Shown: positions 11,501 through 22,021 of the stretch, in pieces | Numbering within the stretch: position 1 is the stretch's first letter | How the letters are laid out: the number at the start of each line of letters is the position of its first letter | NCBI RefSeq assembly: GCF_039555335.1 | Contig: NC_092642.1 | Span: forward strand, 15,343,208 to 15,407,207 | Origin: Amphiura filiformis | Lineage: Eukaryota; Echinodermata; Ophiuroidea; Amphilepidida; Amphiuridae | Length of the DNA stretch: 64,000 nt | Direction of reading: 5' to 3' | The notes under the pieces: generated by a model | The model's input: the letters and a program-made list of their open reading frames with translations, nothing else | Told to the model about the DNA's origin: nothing | Databases searched by the model: none | Made by a program: the position numbers and the translations under genes

Positions 11501-11649
11501 GGGTTTAATCTTTCCAAAGAGAAGTCCTTTTCAGAGGGCTGAGCTATCAGACTCTTTCAAGTGCCATTTTCAGAGCCAAAGATGGCACTCGATAGAATTC
11601 TGAAAGCTCAGCCCTCTGAGAAGGACTTCTCTGTGGAAACATTAAACCC
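11501..11649. mobile_element. TA-flanked palindromic MITE, 149 bp
   Basis: Arms of about 45 bp start GGGTTTAATCTTTCC and end with the inverted GGAAACATTAAACCC. TA lies on each side (11499-11500 and 11650-11651). Almost entirely self-complementary, with a short loop around 11560-11600. Confidence 0.75.
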
Positions 11650-11881
11650 TATTCATATGCTTTTATGGAGTATTTTTCATCTCCGCTAGGCAGTGAAGAC
11701 AGCACGTTGAGATTTGCATGTGTAATCTATGCAGTGTCTTTAAACATGCACATTGTGCGTGTACCAATGTACCATGTGTATGACATCGCTTTGAGCAAAC
11801 GTTCACCATTTGAAGCTACACCCAATGATATATGCACTGACCTCACTGACTCACAAGAGAAAATATAGCATAAATATCTGG

Positions 11882-11965
11882 TAATTCCATTTGAAATTCT
11901 CATTCCTTGTGTGGAAGATCAAGGTCATGTCTTCAATAGGGGGTGTATGGATTTCAACTAGAATA
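11882..11965. mobile_element. short, deleted copy of the TTCCAGTTGAAAT MITE
   Basis: Its right half (GGGGGTGTATGGATTTCAAC) matches the element at 56323-56505, and its left end (ATTCCATTTGAAATTC) is the corresponding inverted terminus. The interior is shortened. Confidence 0.6.
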
Positions 11966-12321
11966 CCTCATTGTGTGCTGAGGCTGAATGTGACCATAAA
12001 CAGATGACAAAATATGATGTAAATAACCCTATGCTTGCTGAATCTAAATTTCCTATCCTTTCCACAGCTGTAAGAAATCACTACAACTTTCACAACAATT
12101 TTCATAGGAACCAGGGGGCTTGGGGGTTCGGTCCCCTCAATAATTTTGGTGCGGGACTGGAATACCTTTCAGCCCCCCACCCCCACAATAATCCTAGGTG
12201 AAGTTTTAAAAATTATGATAAAATAGAGTGAAAATGGGTGTTTGTGACCTATATTTTGTACAATTTTCTGACTCCGAGGGGGGTTTCCCCTCGGGCACCC
12301 CCGCCCCAGGATGGCCCACCA

Positions 12322-12869
12322 AAATGAGCATTAAGTTGCAAGTAAGGAGTTTCAAGACAATCCAAATGTTGAGTTGTTTTTGTTTGAAGACATCTGCATT
12401 GGCAGTGGTATGTCCTTTGTGAATGTGGACATAATATCGAGGGCTTAGAGCAAGAACCACCTATGTCCATTTGTTTTCTCAATTACATGTTACTCATTTC
12501 GGTAACAAATGGACGGTTAATTCTGCCCTCCATAAGAAAATGTAAGTGACTTTGGGGTATATGCAATGCATGGTCTCTTCCATCTAACTAACTGTTCAAG
12601 TGACCATGCATATACCCAGAAGTCACTTGCATAATGGAGGGCATAATTAACCGTCCATTTGTTACCGATATGAGTAACATGTAATTGAGAAAACAAATGG
12701 ACATAGGTGGTTCTGGCTCTAAGCCCTCAATATGATGTACTCTTCATTCAATTCTGTCCCCATTCACAAAGGACATTCCACTGCCAATACAGGTATCTTC
12801 AAAAAAAGAACACACACTCAACAATTGGAACATCTCAAAACTCCCAACGTGAGACTTGATGCTCATTTC
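12322..12869. repeat. 548-bp long imperfect palindrome
   Basis: The left arm 12322-12574 is inverted in the right arm 12602-12869 with a 27-bp loop. Matching blocks include ATGAGCAT, GGCAGTGGTATGTCCTTTGTG, GAGGGCTTAGAGC, CAAATGGACGGTTAATT and GTCACTTG/CAAGTGAC-type ends. Inner parts are nearly perfect while outer parts have diverged. A transcript across it would form a long hairpin RNA. No gene is recognised in it. Confidence 0.85.
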
Positions 12870-13435
12870 AAGGGAGCAGGTCACATTTATCATTTGAGGA
12901 ATTTCTTTTAAGACTTTCAGCAAATTGTACATATCCTTTACCAGGTCTTTACTGAAAAAACATGATTTAACATCCTAATATGTGACCGTCCACGGCGAAT
13001 GAGCTGTAAATTCCTCCCCGGTCAATTTTGTTTTATTTCGTGTTTAAAAATAAACATCATAAACTTAAAATGGTATATCATTTGACTTCAAACGATATCC
13101 AGAAGCGGGTTATGGTTTGTTAAACTTTGCTCCTTCAACAAAATTATAGCTTTTTACGTTTTTACATGTGTCTCATTTTCCACATTGTTGGCAATAAATA
13201 TAAAAACAGTCATAATTGGCAGTCATTTCAAATCATCCCCAAGTCAACGAGGTTTAAGAAAGTTCTCTCATTGTTAATTGTTGGTTATGCATACCTGTAC
13301 AAAATACAATGCCTGGTAACCCACCACTTGAACAGGATTTAGCAATATAAGCAAACAAAGACCCGAGCTATTAAAAGTTCTATAGCCATCTAAGGTAGAA
13401 GCTTAAGTAAAAGAGTCCAAGAGCAGAAATATTTG
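12870..13435. other. intergenic, nothing recognised
   Basis: AT-rich. The segment about 13160-13260 (CACATTGTTGGCAATAAATATAAAA..CATTTCAAATCATCCC) is loosely similar to the palindrome at 60723-61014 and may be an old half copy. Confidence 0.35.
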
Positions 13436-13439
13436 GTGT

Positions 13440-14290
13440 CAAACCACATTTGTATAAATTTATTTGCGTAGCAAAATAAAACACGAATTTTCGGTCATAG
13501 ACCTTTGTCAAGTGATGACCTTTTGCGTGCTGGAAAACAAAGGAAGAGGAGAGCACAGAAACGCGCGAGGAGTCGCGTGCGGAATCGTGCGTGAAAACAT
13601 AGAGTGAAAGGCGCGAGGTCTAGCATAAGCATAAAGGGGGAAGACACGCAAAAAGGTCAAAATCAAAATTACTGCAAAGAAAAATGAAGGAAATAAAGAA
13701 AGAAAGAAAAGTAAAGTAAAGAGAAAAGAAGAGAAGAGAAAAGAAAAAATAGAGTAAAGAAAAGAAACCTGAAAAGAAAAGAAAAGAGAAAAGAAAAGAC
13801 AAGAGAAGAAAAAAGAAAAGAAATGAAGAGACGAAAAGAATTGAAAAGTAAAGAAAAGAAAAAAAGAAAAAAAGAAAAGAAAAGAAAAGAAAAGAAAAGA
13901 AAAGTAAAGTAACAAAAAAAAGAAAAGAAAGAGAGAAAAGAAAAGAAAAAAGAAGAAAAAAAAAAAAAAAAGAAAAGAAGAAAAGAAAAGAAGAAAAGAA
14001 AAGAAAAGAAAGGAAATGCAAAAGATGAAAGTAATGTGAAAAGTTAAATATTGATGTTGAAGACATTAAATTGAATGTTCATCCCATTGGGTTGAAGTGT
14101 GCCAAGATTAAATATGATGCGCTGTTCCTCGACTTTTCGTTTGTGAGTATTATGCACTTGGGTGAGAGCGGTAACGGTAAGGTCCGTGATGGTATGACTA
14201 TCCCTCTAAAATGTTGAGGGACGGGTTTGGCGGTAGAAGCTTATTAGAAGCTTATTATCCACTTCAACAATAGGATTATTGATTAGTTTT
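13440..14290 (-). mobile_element. 3' remnant of a Penelope-like retroelement
   Basis: On the minus strand, about 14200 to 14045 reads as the end of a protein (HKRKVEEQRIIFNLGTLQPN, then GMNIQFNVF and a stop). This resembles the C-terminal end of GIY-YIG endonucleases of Penelope-like elements ('..ERYWI..L.T..P.GMN'). A purine/pyrimidine microsatellite follows, then at 13487-13512 a small stem motif CAAAGGTCTATGACCGAAAA of the 'GAAGGC..GCCGAAACG' kind often found beside such elements. The reverse transcriptase is missing. Family assignment rests on recalled motifs. Confidence 0.45.
13676..14030. repeat. (AAAAG)n microsatellite
   Basis: About 350 bp of almost pure purine on the plus strand with a dominant AAAAG period, interrupted by GTAAAGTA-type variants. 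It lies directly downstream of the Penelope-like stop codon. The long Phe/Ser-rich frames it opens on the other strand are artefacts. Confidence 0.95.
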
Positions 14291-14669
14291 TGACTATCGA
14301 AATGAGACGGATGTCGGGCCAGCTTAAGTTACCGATGAATATGACCTTTGTACACATTTTACACCGTAACTCAGAATACAATTTAGGGAGTTTACGGCTC
14401 ATTTGTGCTGCCGGGTCACATATGCATTGGTCCCTTTCTCTATCGCTAGTTCCAGACACACATGAGCATGGAAGCATGGCCAATCCAAGAACATCTAAGG
14501 TTCCCTTGTGCTTTCCTGAAGAGCTGCTGCTGGTTGCCTTATACATGTAGTCTATTGTAATTTTACACCCAGATTATCTCCAGTTGGCAACACTAGTTTC
14601 CATAAAAAGCACTGTAAATTTCCTGTAGAAGTAGTGATGTAACATGATTATTACCATAGCAATAAGTGA

Positions 14670-16617
14670 CTAGAGCTACTGTGGCTCACGAGCCACAGAT
14701 GTCAGGCGGTGGCTGCTGATTGACCTTAGTAGCATTTTTCGGTTCCGTAAAACGGGGTGAATCGGGACACCGGGGTGAATCGGGACAAAACACAAAAAAG
14801 TTTTTTGACACCAAATTTTTCAAACCTAATTGATTGTTTTGTGTGTTTCTCTTCCCATGTTAAAAAATGGACTGTCAGTATCAGAATGGTGGCTTTGCAC
14901 ATGTGATACAGGAAATATGGAGCCCAGGACACTAAAATGAAAATTTCCTCCAATTGCTCAAAAAAAATGATGTGGTCAGAACTTTATCCCTCCCAGTGGA
15001 ACCATTGGAGGAAATGAGCTGGAAATGCACAGGGACCTCACAAAAGTGTCATACATGTGCTGTAAAAGTGAAAATTTGGTTAGTCCAAAGAAATTTTTAA
15101 TTTTGTTGATTTTTGTACTTTTCAGATTTGAACTTTTGAGAACGGGGTGAATTGGGACACAATGTACTGTAGCTTTAATGGTATTAAGTTTGGATTATTC
15201 TCTATGTGGCATCACCTTAAGCCTGTAATAGTTAGTTGTCCTCTACCGGTACCACCCACCACTAATTTTAAAAACAGGAAGTGAGTTTTTACTGTCCCGG
15301 TACAAAATTTTACCACACCTAATTTTCAGAATTCCAGAAATAATTTTTTGAAAGGATTTTCAGGTTTTAAATAAATATGTACTTTGTTTTTAAAATATTG
15401 TTATTAATTTGGTTGTATCTTTAATGGTATACTTGTATTAAGATATGTATTGGTAAAACAGACCTATTTGCACCTTCATTGGGCACAGGTCATTGGGTAG
15501 CTCTATAATTTGACTTAGAATTAGAAAATTAGAAAAACAAATTTGAAAGCCACCCACCCTTAACCCAAAAAAGTTTTGGAGGACAACCATTTGAACTATA
15601 ATGTTGTTAGTCTTATCCTGAAGTTCCAGTAATTATTGAGTTAATTATGCTTTGAATATTGCTGTTAGAGTTGGAAAATGTTTGCCAATGTTCAATTTGT
15701 TGGACTGATAGAAATCATTCGTGAGTTGTTTTTAATGGCACTGGTTGCAAGTTGGTACCAGTATGGTATTGCTAAATTGCCCATAATGTGTTTGGCCAAA
15801 GGTTGTTTTGCTTTATGCTGTATGTACATGATAATTGTTATTGATGGAAAATCACATGCAAGTAGCAAGAACATTTAACAGTTGTCTGCAATATGTGCGA
15901 GTTGTCCATTTTTGACTGGAAGTCACAGCTCGCTCGTTATTTTTTCCTTTAAAAATGACACATGATTATCGGTATTTTTTTTTTTTGTTTAGGGAGAAAT
16001 GCAGTATTTATTTGGTAAGAAACACTGTAGTATTACCTTATGTAAGTAGTGATAAGAAAAGAACAATGAAAACTTAAGTTTTAACATGAAATGTGAAGGT
16101 CAAAAGTTTTATTACTTTTTTACCGTAACAAGTACAGTCCAGTTGAGGGTACCAAAGAACATCCAAGTTATGGCAGTAAACATGACATCAATTATTGTTA
16201 AATTGTTCTAAATTATTAGAGAAGTATTTAAATACTTGTTTAATGTCCCAATTCACCTCATTTGTGGGGATAAAGGGTACAAAAACTAATTCAAACCTTC
16301 ATCAAATACTATTTACTCTGTTGTCCCGATTCACCCCTAAACTCGGGGTGAATCGGGACAGTCACTTTTTTTTAAAAAAGAGGTAAAGCACTTGAAATCC
16401 ACTCAATCTAACATTACCAGTATGTAGATCTCATGTGTGGACATAAAATGCACCAATGACTGTGGCAATTGAAGCTACAAAGAAAAAAATACAATTAAAG
16501 CCATGCCCAAACTGTCCCGATTCACCCCGTTTTACGGTTCTACTAAAGAAGAAAGAAGAAAGAAAGATTTTGGAGCTTCACAGTATATCAGTATAAATCC
16601 GCCTGACATAAATCCAA
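14670..16617 (-). mobile_element. second Helentron/HINE-like element, split by a transposon
   Basis: It has the same minus-strand terminus as 9282: stem-loop TGTGGCTCACGAGCCACA (14680-14697), tail GTAGCTCTAG, host T. The subterminal repeat GATGTCAGGCGG (14698-14709) is inverted at 16599-16609 (CCGCCTGACAT). Without the insert at 14746-16536 only about 150 bp remain. A short (GAAGAAA)n run at 16545-16565 is internal. Confidence 0.6.
14746..16536. mobile_element. 1.8-kb DNA transposon, 4-bp TSD GTTC
   Basis: Long inverted ends (CGTAAAACGGGGTGAATCGG at 14746; complement ending 16536) are flanked by GTTC at 14742-14745 and 16537-16540. The end motif GGGTGAATCGGGACA recurs at about 14774, 15144 and, as an inverted pair, at 16322-16360. 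No transposase ORF was found, so it is non-autonomous. A 4-bp duplication fits Sola- or Chapaev-like groups, but the family is unproven. Confidence 0.7.
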
Positions 16618-17195
16618 TTTTTGAGTGACTATTGCCCTGCACAAGAGTAGGCTGCACTCATCACCTGTCATATCTGTAGATCATAGATTAAATAAAATAC
16701 CGCTCTTTTCAAAGACACTAATCATACAGGTGTGAGTGATGTTAGCATTATAATGTGAAATTTCTATAGAATAACAATCCAAATAACAAATGGTGCAACG
16801 CAGAGTTACAGCGTACATCTAGGGCAGGGCAATACATTCAAAAATTGTATTCACCTAACTCTATGGTAATTAATCCTGCTACATGTACATCACTACTTCT
16901 CCAGCAAATGGCACCAGTTCTTGAAAGGGTTGCCGCTAAATGCTGCACCTGCCGTTTTATAGCCCAATCATCCCATAACTTGAAATGGCCATTGCGATTG
17001 TGCAACTTTGACATCATGCCTGAGTCTTACACAATTATGCCTGTACAGTTACAAGACCAACATGTGTGCCAGGAACATACACACATATGCTGTAGTTTTG
17101 GTCCCAGCAACAATGCCTTCTATAATTGATTTCTGACAAGTTTTTGGCATTTTGTTTCTTGACTCCTACATGATTAAATCAATTACAACAGAAGA
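16618..17195. other. intergenic, downstream of the C19orf25-like gene
   Basis: Probably includes the 3' UTR of the minus-strand gene that stops at 17196. No clear AATAAA was picked. The open frame 16845-17129 (+) has no family signature. Confidence 0.35.
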
Positions 17196-17413
17196 TCATG
17201 TCATCTGAGTCCTCAAACTTTTCACTTGTTCTTTGACAGCCTGTCCCAGTTCCTGTAGGTCATTGCACTGTTCTTGAAGACTTTCTTGAGATTGTTTCAG
17301 TTCTTCGTTTAACTCCAGAAATTTGATGACTTTGGTATAGCAGATGTCAATGTCTGATTTGCTGCCACTGCCAGTGTCTTTGCCACTTGATTTGGATCTT
17401 TTCTGCCCAGTTT
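17196..17413 (-). CDS. UPF0449 / C19orf25 homologue, exon 2 (terminal)
   Basis: The second exon follows an acceptor TTTCACTTTTCAG (minus strand, ending at 17414). It completes the split codon and encodes about 72 residues to the stop at 17196. A Lys/Ser-rich stretch precedes a coiled coil, 'VIKFLELNEELKQSQESLQE' then 'QCNDLQELGQAVKEQVKSLR'. This parallels the human C19orf25 C-terminal helix ([20 protein letters not shown]). With exon 1 the protein is 121 residues; the human protein is 118. The function of this family is unknown. Confidence 0.82.
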
Positions 17414-18160
17414 CTGAAAAGTGAAATAAAACCAAGTAGTTTACAGAAAATTAAACAAAATAGAATTAATTTTCATTATACATGTATCTTACTCTTGTCC
17501 CTCTAGAATTCCATGTGTGAGTGTCTCATCACCATAAAAAATCATATATTTGGGTCAAGTGAAGTATAGACAACATATGTATGTAGGTTTCCTTGACCTA
17601 CCTCACACTGAGCAAGGCCCAATACTTGTGCTGAAAGCCAAGTTGGTCACTTATCGCCCACTGTTCAAAATGTGACATCTACATCAATTACAGTCCCCGA
17701 AATGGTCTACTTTTTAGTCGACCTCGATTCCGAAACATTTAGTGATAGTTAAAAATGCTACCCCCAACCCTTTGGACGAATTTGTAGAAGTCTCCGTGTC
17801 TGAAATTCCAAGGAACAAACATCGAAAATGTCACATTTGTCAGTCAGTAGGATCGCAAAGCAATTGAGGTGAGTGAACTTGTGAAGAGATTTCCTTGTTT
17901 GAGTGATAGTAGGATACGGGACGTAGGCTAAAAATAGTACTTTGACCTGCGCTGACGTCTGAATTACACGGGTTGTTTCGTATCTGCTTACCAGACAGCA
18001 ATACTGCGTATTGCTGTATGGAACCAGACATACATGTAGACCTACATGTACTGTTCTTTTAAATTTCTATGTTACAAATATGTATTGTGTTCCAGGCAAA
18101 TTTGGCTGACTAGCAAATGTGTTTTAATTAAGGTTTGCCTGGCATACCTATATATATTAA

Positions 18161-18601
18161 GGGGCTGTGCAATAATTATGAGCCCTGGGGGGAGAGTAAA
18201 ATTGGGGGGGCAAGAAATTTTTGGCGAGCCGAAAGGGGGGGCAAGCAATTTTTGGCAAGCCAAGAGGGGGGGGGGCAAGCAATTTTGGCACACACTTCGT
18301 TCTTGGGGCGCTTTTTAAATAAAACTCTAAAAGGCTAGCCTTTTAGGCTAGGAAAACCGTACGGAAACGCTTATATGCAAATTTTCCTGCTCGCTGCGCT
18401 CGCAACATGTATATTATAGACCATTTAAAGTTTGCAAATTGGGATCCCAAAAATTTGGTATGTGCAAGGGGGGCAAAGATTTTTTGGCAGGCCGAGGGGG
18501 GGGCCAAGCGATTTTTGGCAGGCCGAGAGGGGGGGCAAGCGATTTTGCCGAGCTGTTTGAAATTTTACCCACTTCGGGGCTCATAATTATTGCACAGCCC
18601 C
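18161..18601. mobile_element. Harbinger-like MITE in the C19orf25-like intron
   Basis: Arms GGGGCTGTGCAATAATTATG at 18161 and its complement ending 18601 are flanked by TAA (18158-18160; 18602-18604), a 3-bp target typical of PIF/Harbinger. The interior has repeated 'GGGGGGGCAAGCAATTTTTGGC' units (abridged). Diverged fragments with the same internal motif lie at 42440-42780. Confidence 0.75.
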
Positions 18602-18646
18602 TAACAATAACGCACTTTTCCCCTGTCACCCTATACATGTACTCAC

Positions 18647-18794
18647 CTTCACTTGAAGTTGAATCCGCTGATGAAGCGAAGTATGTAAACGCCACGTCGG
18701 TGTTGGGAGCTCTTTCCAAATCACTTTTCACGTCTTCCAAACCTGGTGGTTCTGGACGGCTTTGGATCAATTTGCTCTTAGATTTTGATGTCAT
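18647..18794 (-). CDS. UPF0449 / C19orf25 homologue, exon 1 (coding start)
   Basis: The ATG at 18794 begins MTSKSKSKLIQSRPEPPGLE, aligned with [20 protein letters not shown] of human C19orf25. It continues 'DLERAPNTDVAFTYFA' (human DVRGAPAEDPVFTILA). The exon ends with donor GAAG|GTGAGT at 18647/18646 in phase 1 and splices over 1233 bp to 17413. An in-frame upstream Met (18830) exists, but the family alignment favours 18794. The protein is small, probably soluble and coiled-coil. The intron carries a Harbinger-like MITE. Confidence 0.82.
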
Positions 18795-19158
18795 GATTTG
18801 CAGCTTAATCTTGTCTAACACCTTGTGCAAAAAGAACTTATTTTATCTGCTAATTGACACAAAAAAACACGATTTTGATAGTTGAAAACACTCACAAATT
18901 CCGTGTCCACGGTTCTGTTTATCAATAAAACACATTCATTAAAAGAAGGTAAATTTAGCCTAAGAAAAATTTACTCAGTCACGTATCCAGCTTATGTACA
19001 GGTGTTTGTAGTTATGCGTAGTACTGTGGTAATAATGCACTTATCTTATTTCAATATTTTCAAACTATTGGGCTCGGGTCATTCACCTTCTTGAAGACCG
19101 AAATTTACAAGAAGAGTCTTTGAAAAAGACGAACTCAGTTCTACTAGTTCCTATCAAT
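18795..19158. other. 5' flank of the C19orf25-like gene
   Basis: Should contain the 5' UTR and promoter of the minus-strand gene. No distinctive promoter motif was recognised. Confidence 0.35.
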
Positions 19159-19161
19159 TAA

Positions 19162-19439
19162 GGGACCGTTCACAAACACTTGTATGGGGGGCTGATGCAA
19201 AAAGGGGGGCCCTGATCATTTTTGAACCTCCTAAGGGGAGGGCCCTGAAAAAAATGACCACAAATTTTCCTGGGAAAATTGAGTTTATGCTTTTCTATAT
19301 GGGGTTGACCCAAAATTTTCTTGTCAAAAAAGGGGGGCCCTGAAATTTTTGAGGTATGTAAAGGGGGGGGGCCCGAAAATTTTTCGCTATGAATTTTTTT
19401 TGCATCAGGCCCCCCTAACAAGTGTTTGTGAACGGTCCC
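19162..19439. mobile_element. Harbinger-like MITE, 278 bp
   Basis: Inverted ends GGGACCGTTCACAAACACTT / AAGTGTTTGTGAACGGTCCC, flanked by TAA at 19159-19161 and 19440-19442. The interior is rich in GGGGGGCCCTGA motifs. Non-coding. Confidence 0.78.
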
Positions 19440-19442
19440 TAA

Positions 19443-19923
19443 AGACCAATTCAGTGATCCCAGCGAAAGTGCAAATAAAATAAAATTGTTTATAAATTAC
19501 TTAAAAGTGAAGGATAAGTCATTAAAATTGTCATTTTGTTTTTTTGAAAGTTTGAACAATTTTGCAAAAAAATGAAAACAGCAGTATTTTTTTATATTTA
19601 GCAGCAGATGCTAGAACTTAAGCATAGTTTTAGTTTTATTAATAGTAGCTCACCTGCGGGAGGTGGTGTTTCTTTCACTGCCGGCCCCCACCTCGAGGGA
19701 GTCTTGATTATAAGAGGGCCGAAACTCCTCCAATTTATATACTGTCAGTAGGCCTAGGCCTATACAAATTACAGATTCATGTAAAATGCCTTATTTTGTC
19801 TTGAATGGATGAACCACTAGCAGGCTTTGTTAGCACATCAGACAATGACAAAGGTATCAAATCTGAATTTTGATGATTTTAACGATTGTCCGGATGAACA
19901 AATCACTGCGAATGGGCCTTTAA
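19443..19923. mobile_element. TTAA-type MITE, copy 2
   Basis: Homologous to 2501-2883 over most of its length and ends GAATGGGCC..TTTAA. It abuts the previous MITE: its left TTAA is partly replaced by that element's TAA, so one probably inserted at the edge of the other. It carries an additional internal segment at about 19595-19745 not present in copy 1. Confidence 0.7.
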
Positions 19924-20424
19924 GGGGGATGTCATTTTCTGGAATTTCTTCCGGACTCAACTTTTTTGTGACCCCGCTATCGCATGCTAATTTTTTTACG
20001 ACCCAGCCAGCCCGCCTATTTCGGGTCGAAACATTTTATGACACCCCCTTTCCACCTAGGCCTACTGACACAGACTCGAGACAAACTTCTTAACTCATGA
20101 TAAACTCAAAAAAGTTAAATCATAACTATTGACTTTTAACTGCAAAAAAAAGGACTTGTATACTGTGACTTTTTACAGAAGTGATTTTCTGGTGCTCCTC
20201 ATAATGCATAGGAGGGATTTACGTCAACCAACCAATCAAAAATTTCAAACTAGTGTGAAGCCTTTAGTTGGGTCCCCGTCGGCTACAATGCATCCAAAAT
20301 GTGAAATGATTCGGCCTTGGAGGAAATTTTAAACTGCATTCCATCACCCGTTTTACACCTTCCGCGAAAACACAGGTAGACAAAAGAATGATTTACAAGA
20401 CAATACAGTTCCAACAGTTGTGCA
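19924..20424. other. intergenic, nothing recognised
   Basis: Contains 'CGACCCAGCCAGCCCGCC'-type sequence and open frames without family signature. Confidence 0.35.
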
Positions 20425-20462
20425 AATAAAAGCCGCCTCCTAGAGAAGGTCGAGGAGGGTTA

Positions 20463-20601
20463 TAGAATAATACAATAGAGATAATTCCGCAGGTAATCCT
20501 GTCGCATCTATTCATAGGCCTAGATGTACAAAAATGGATGAACAAAAGGACTATGTATGAATAGATGCGACAGGATTACCTCTATTGTATATATTATTCT
20601 A
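20463..20601. mobile_element. palindromic MITE, TTA TSD, inside the left arm
   Basis: Inverted arms TAGAATAATACAATAGAG.. / ..TATTATTCTA with internal GGTAATCCTGTCGCATCTAT repeated in inverse. Flanked by TTA (20460-20462; 20602-20604), Harbinger-like. It is absent from the corresponding place in the right arm (about 33483), which proves a separate insertion. Confidence 0.75.
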
Positions 20602-20819
20602 TTAAGGGGGTACTACGCCCCTGTGGTAAATTTGTGACTATTTTTGCATTTTTCTCAAAAAATAATAACACACTGGTAACAAAAGTTATGTATATTATTG
20701 GGGCAAGGGATCCAATTACTACACTGAAATTTCAGTAACTCAAGACAAGCGGTTCAGCATATATGATAGGAAATGAGGTACATCCTAGCGGTACCTTATT
20801 TCTTATCATTGTAGCGGGA

Positions 20820-21397
20820 CGGCCGTTTGTCTAATATATATGGATTATTAATGTCAGGATAACCGGGTTGACACCAGTCCCCTGGGGGACACTGTAAGTT
20901 TTGAGTGAAACGTGGGTAAGTTGTGGGGGACAGAACCCCACCTACTGCCTTGTAAGGAAAACACTGAAGCACAATAAAATTTATGTCTCAATCAAATAGT
21001 TTTATTAACTTTGAGATCACAACAAAAACATCAACAACAATCTACCTGCACCTACTCCCTACTACCACCTCACCCACAATATGCTCCCCCCCCCCTCAGA
21101 CAATAAAATTGATGTCTGAATCGGATCCTGAATCTGCACCAAAATGTAACACCCCTAAATCAGAATGGCTCAAGCATCGCTTGCGCGAAAACCACGCCAC
21201 AAGTCAACCAGCCAGAACCGGTTCTGAACTGAATGCGTAACGATGATTGGTCATCATTTTCATAATTTTAATTGGTCAGCACATGCGCTCAGCCTATATG
21301 TGAATCACAATTAGCGCTAATTTTAAAAACGCGAATTTTATATAATCAAGCAAGTTAGTGATTTTCAGAAATACTTATTTTATTCAATCCCGCTTCA
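20820..21397 (-). repeat. 3' LTR, 578 bp
   Basis: Begins TGTAGCGGGACGG and ends TCCCGCTTCA, giving the TG..CA ends with a 10-bp inverted repeat expected of LTRs. It is nearly identical to 32681-33320 except for a deletion of about 65 bp around 21135 and a handful of substitutions. Confidence 0.93.
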
Positions 21398-21411
21398 CAG
21401 CCCCTTCCCAG
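21398..21411 (-). other. polypurine tract
   Basis: On the minus strand GGGAAGGGGCTG sits immediately before the 3' LTR, the expected place for the plus-strand primer of a retroelement. Confidence 0.6.
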
Positions 21412-21649
21412 AGTGTGACGTCCCCGGCACACAACGCATAAATACAAAGCGGGATTGAACACGCGCCGATACCGTCCATCTACTACATAATTATTATAAG
21501 TTTTAAAAATCTTCTCTGTGGTCTTGATCCCTCTGCAGTCTTCTGATTGGTATTTGGTTTTGAGTTCGTGGCTCGTGGCTTGAAGCTGGTTGATTTAATT
21601 AGACTCTTTATAGCTGCACCATAATCGAAGTATTCACTCGAAAATGTTT

Positions 21650-21955
21650 GGTTGATATACATGTAGGGATACACATGTATATCCAACTGCCGTTGAAGAA
21701 TTACACCTTGGATACAGTATAGATTCGACTGATCTTCAGGTGATATACATGTAGCTATGTATATACAACTGCCATCTTGATTAAAAGAATTACACTGTTT
21801 ACACAGTATAGATTCGACTGATCTTCAGGTGATATACATGTAGCTATATATGTATATCCAACTGCCATCTTGATTAAAACTATTAGCCATCAGTCGATTT
21901 AGAGTTGATATACATATGTATAATTTGTATATCCAACTACCATCATGATCAGGAT
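21650..21955. repeat. tandem repeat in the LTR element 3' region
   Basis: Four degenerate units of about 75-105 bp containing GATATACATGTAGCTAT, 'CCAACTGCC..CTTGATTAAA' and ATTCGACTGATCTTCAGGTG. Lies between the ORF stop (22022) and the polypurine tract. Confidence 0.8.
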
Positions 21956-22021
21956 TCGTCTCCCCTCTGTCATTTGAGTATTAAGTTAGGCCTACTACTG
22001 ATTCAGCAGACCTCTACTACT

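Noticed and set aside
13508-14066. Long Phe/Ser-rich open frames on the minus strand
   Set aside because: They are translations of the (AAAAG)n microsatellite, not genes.
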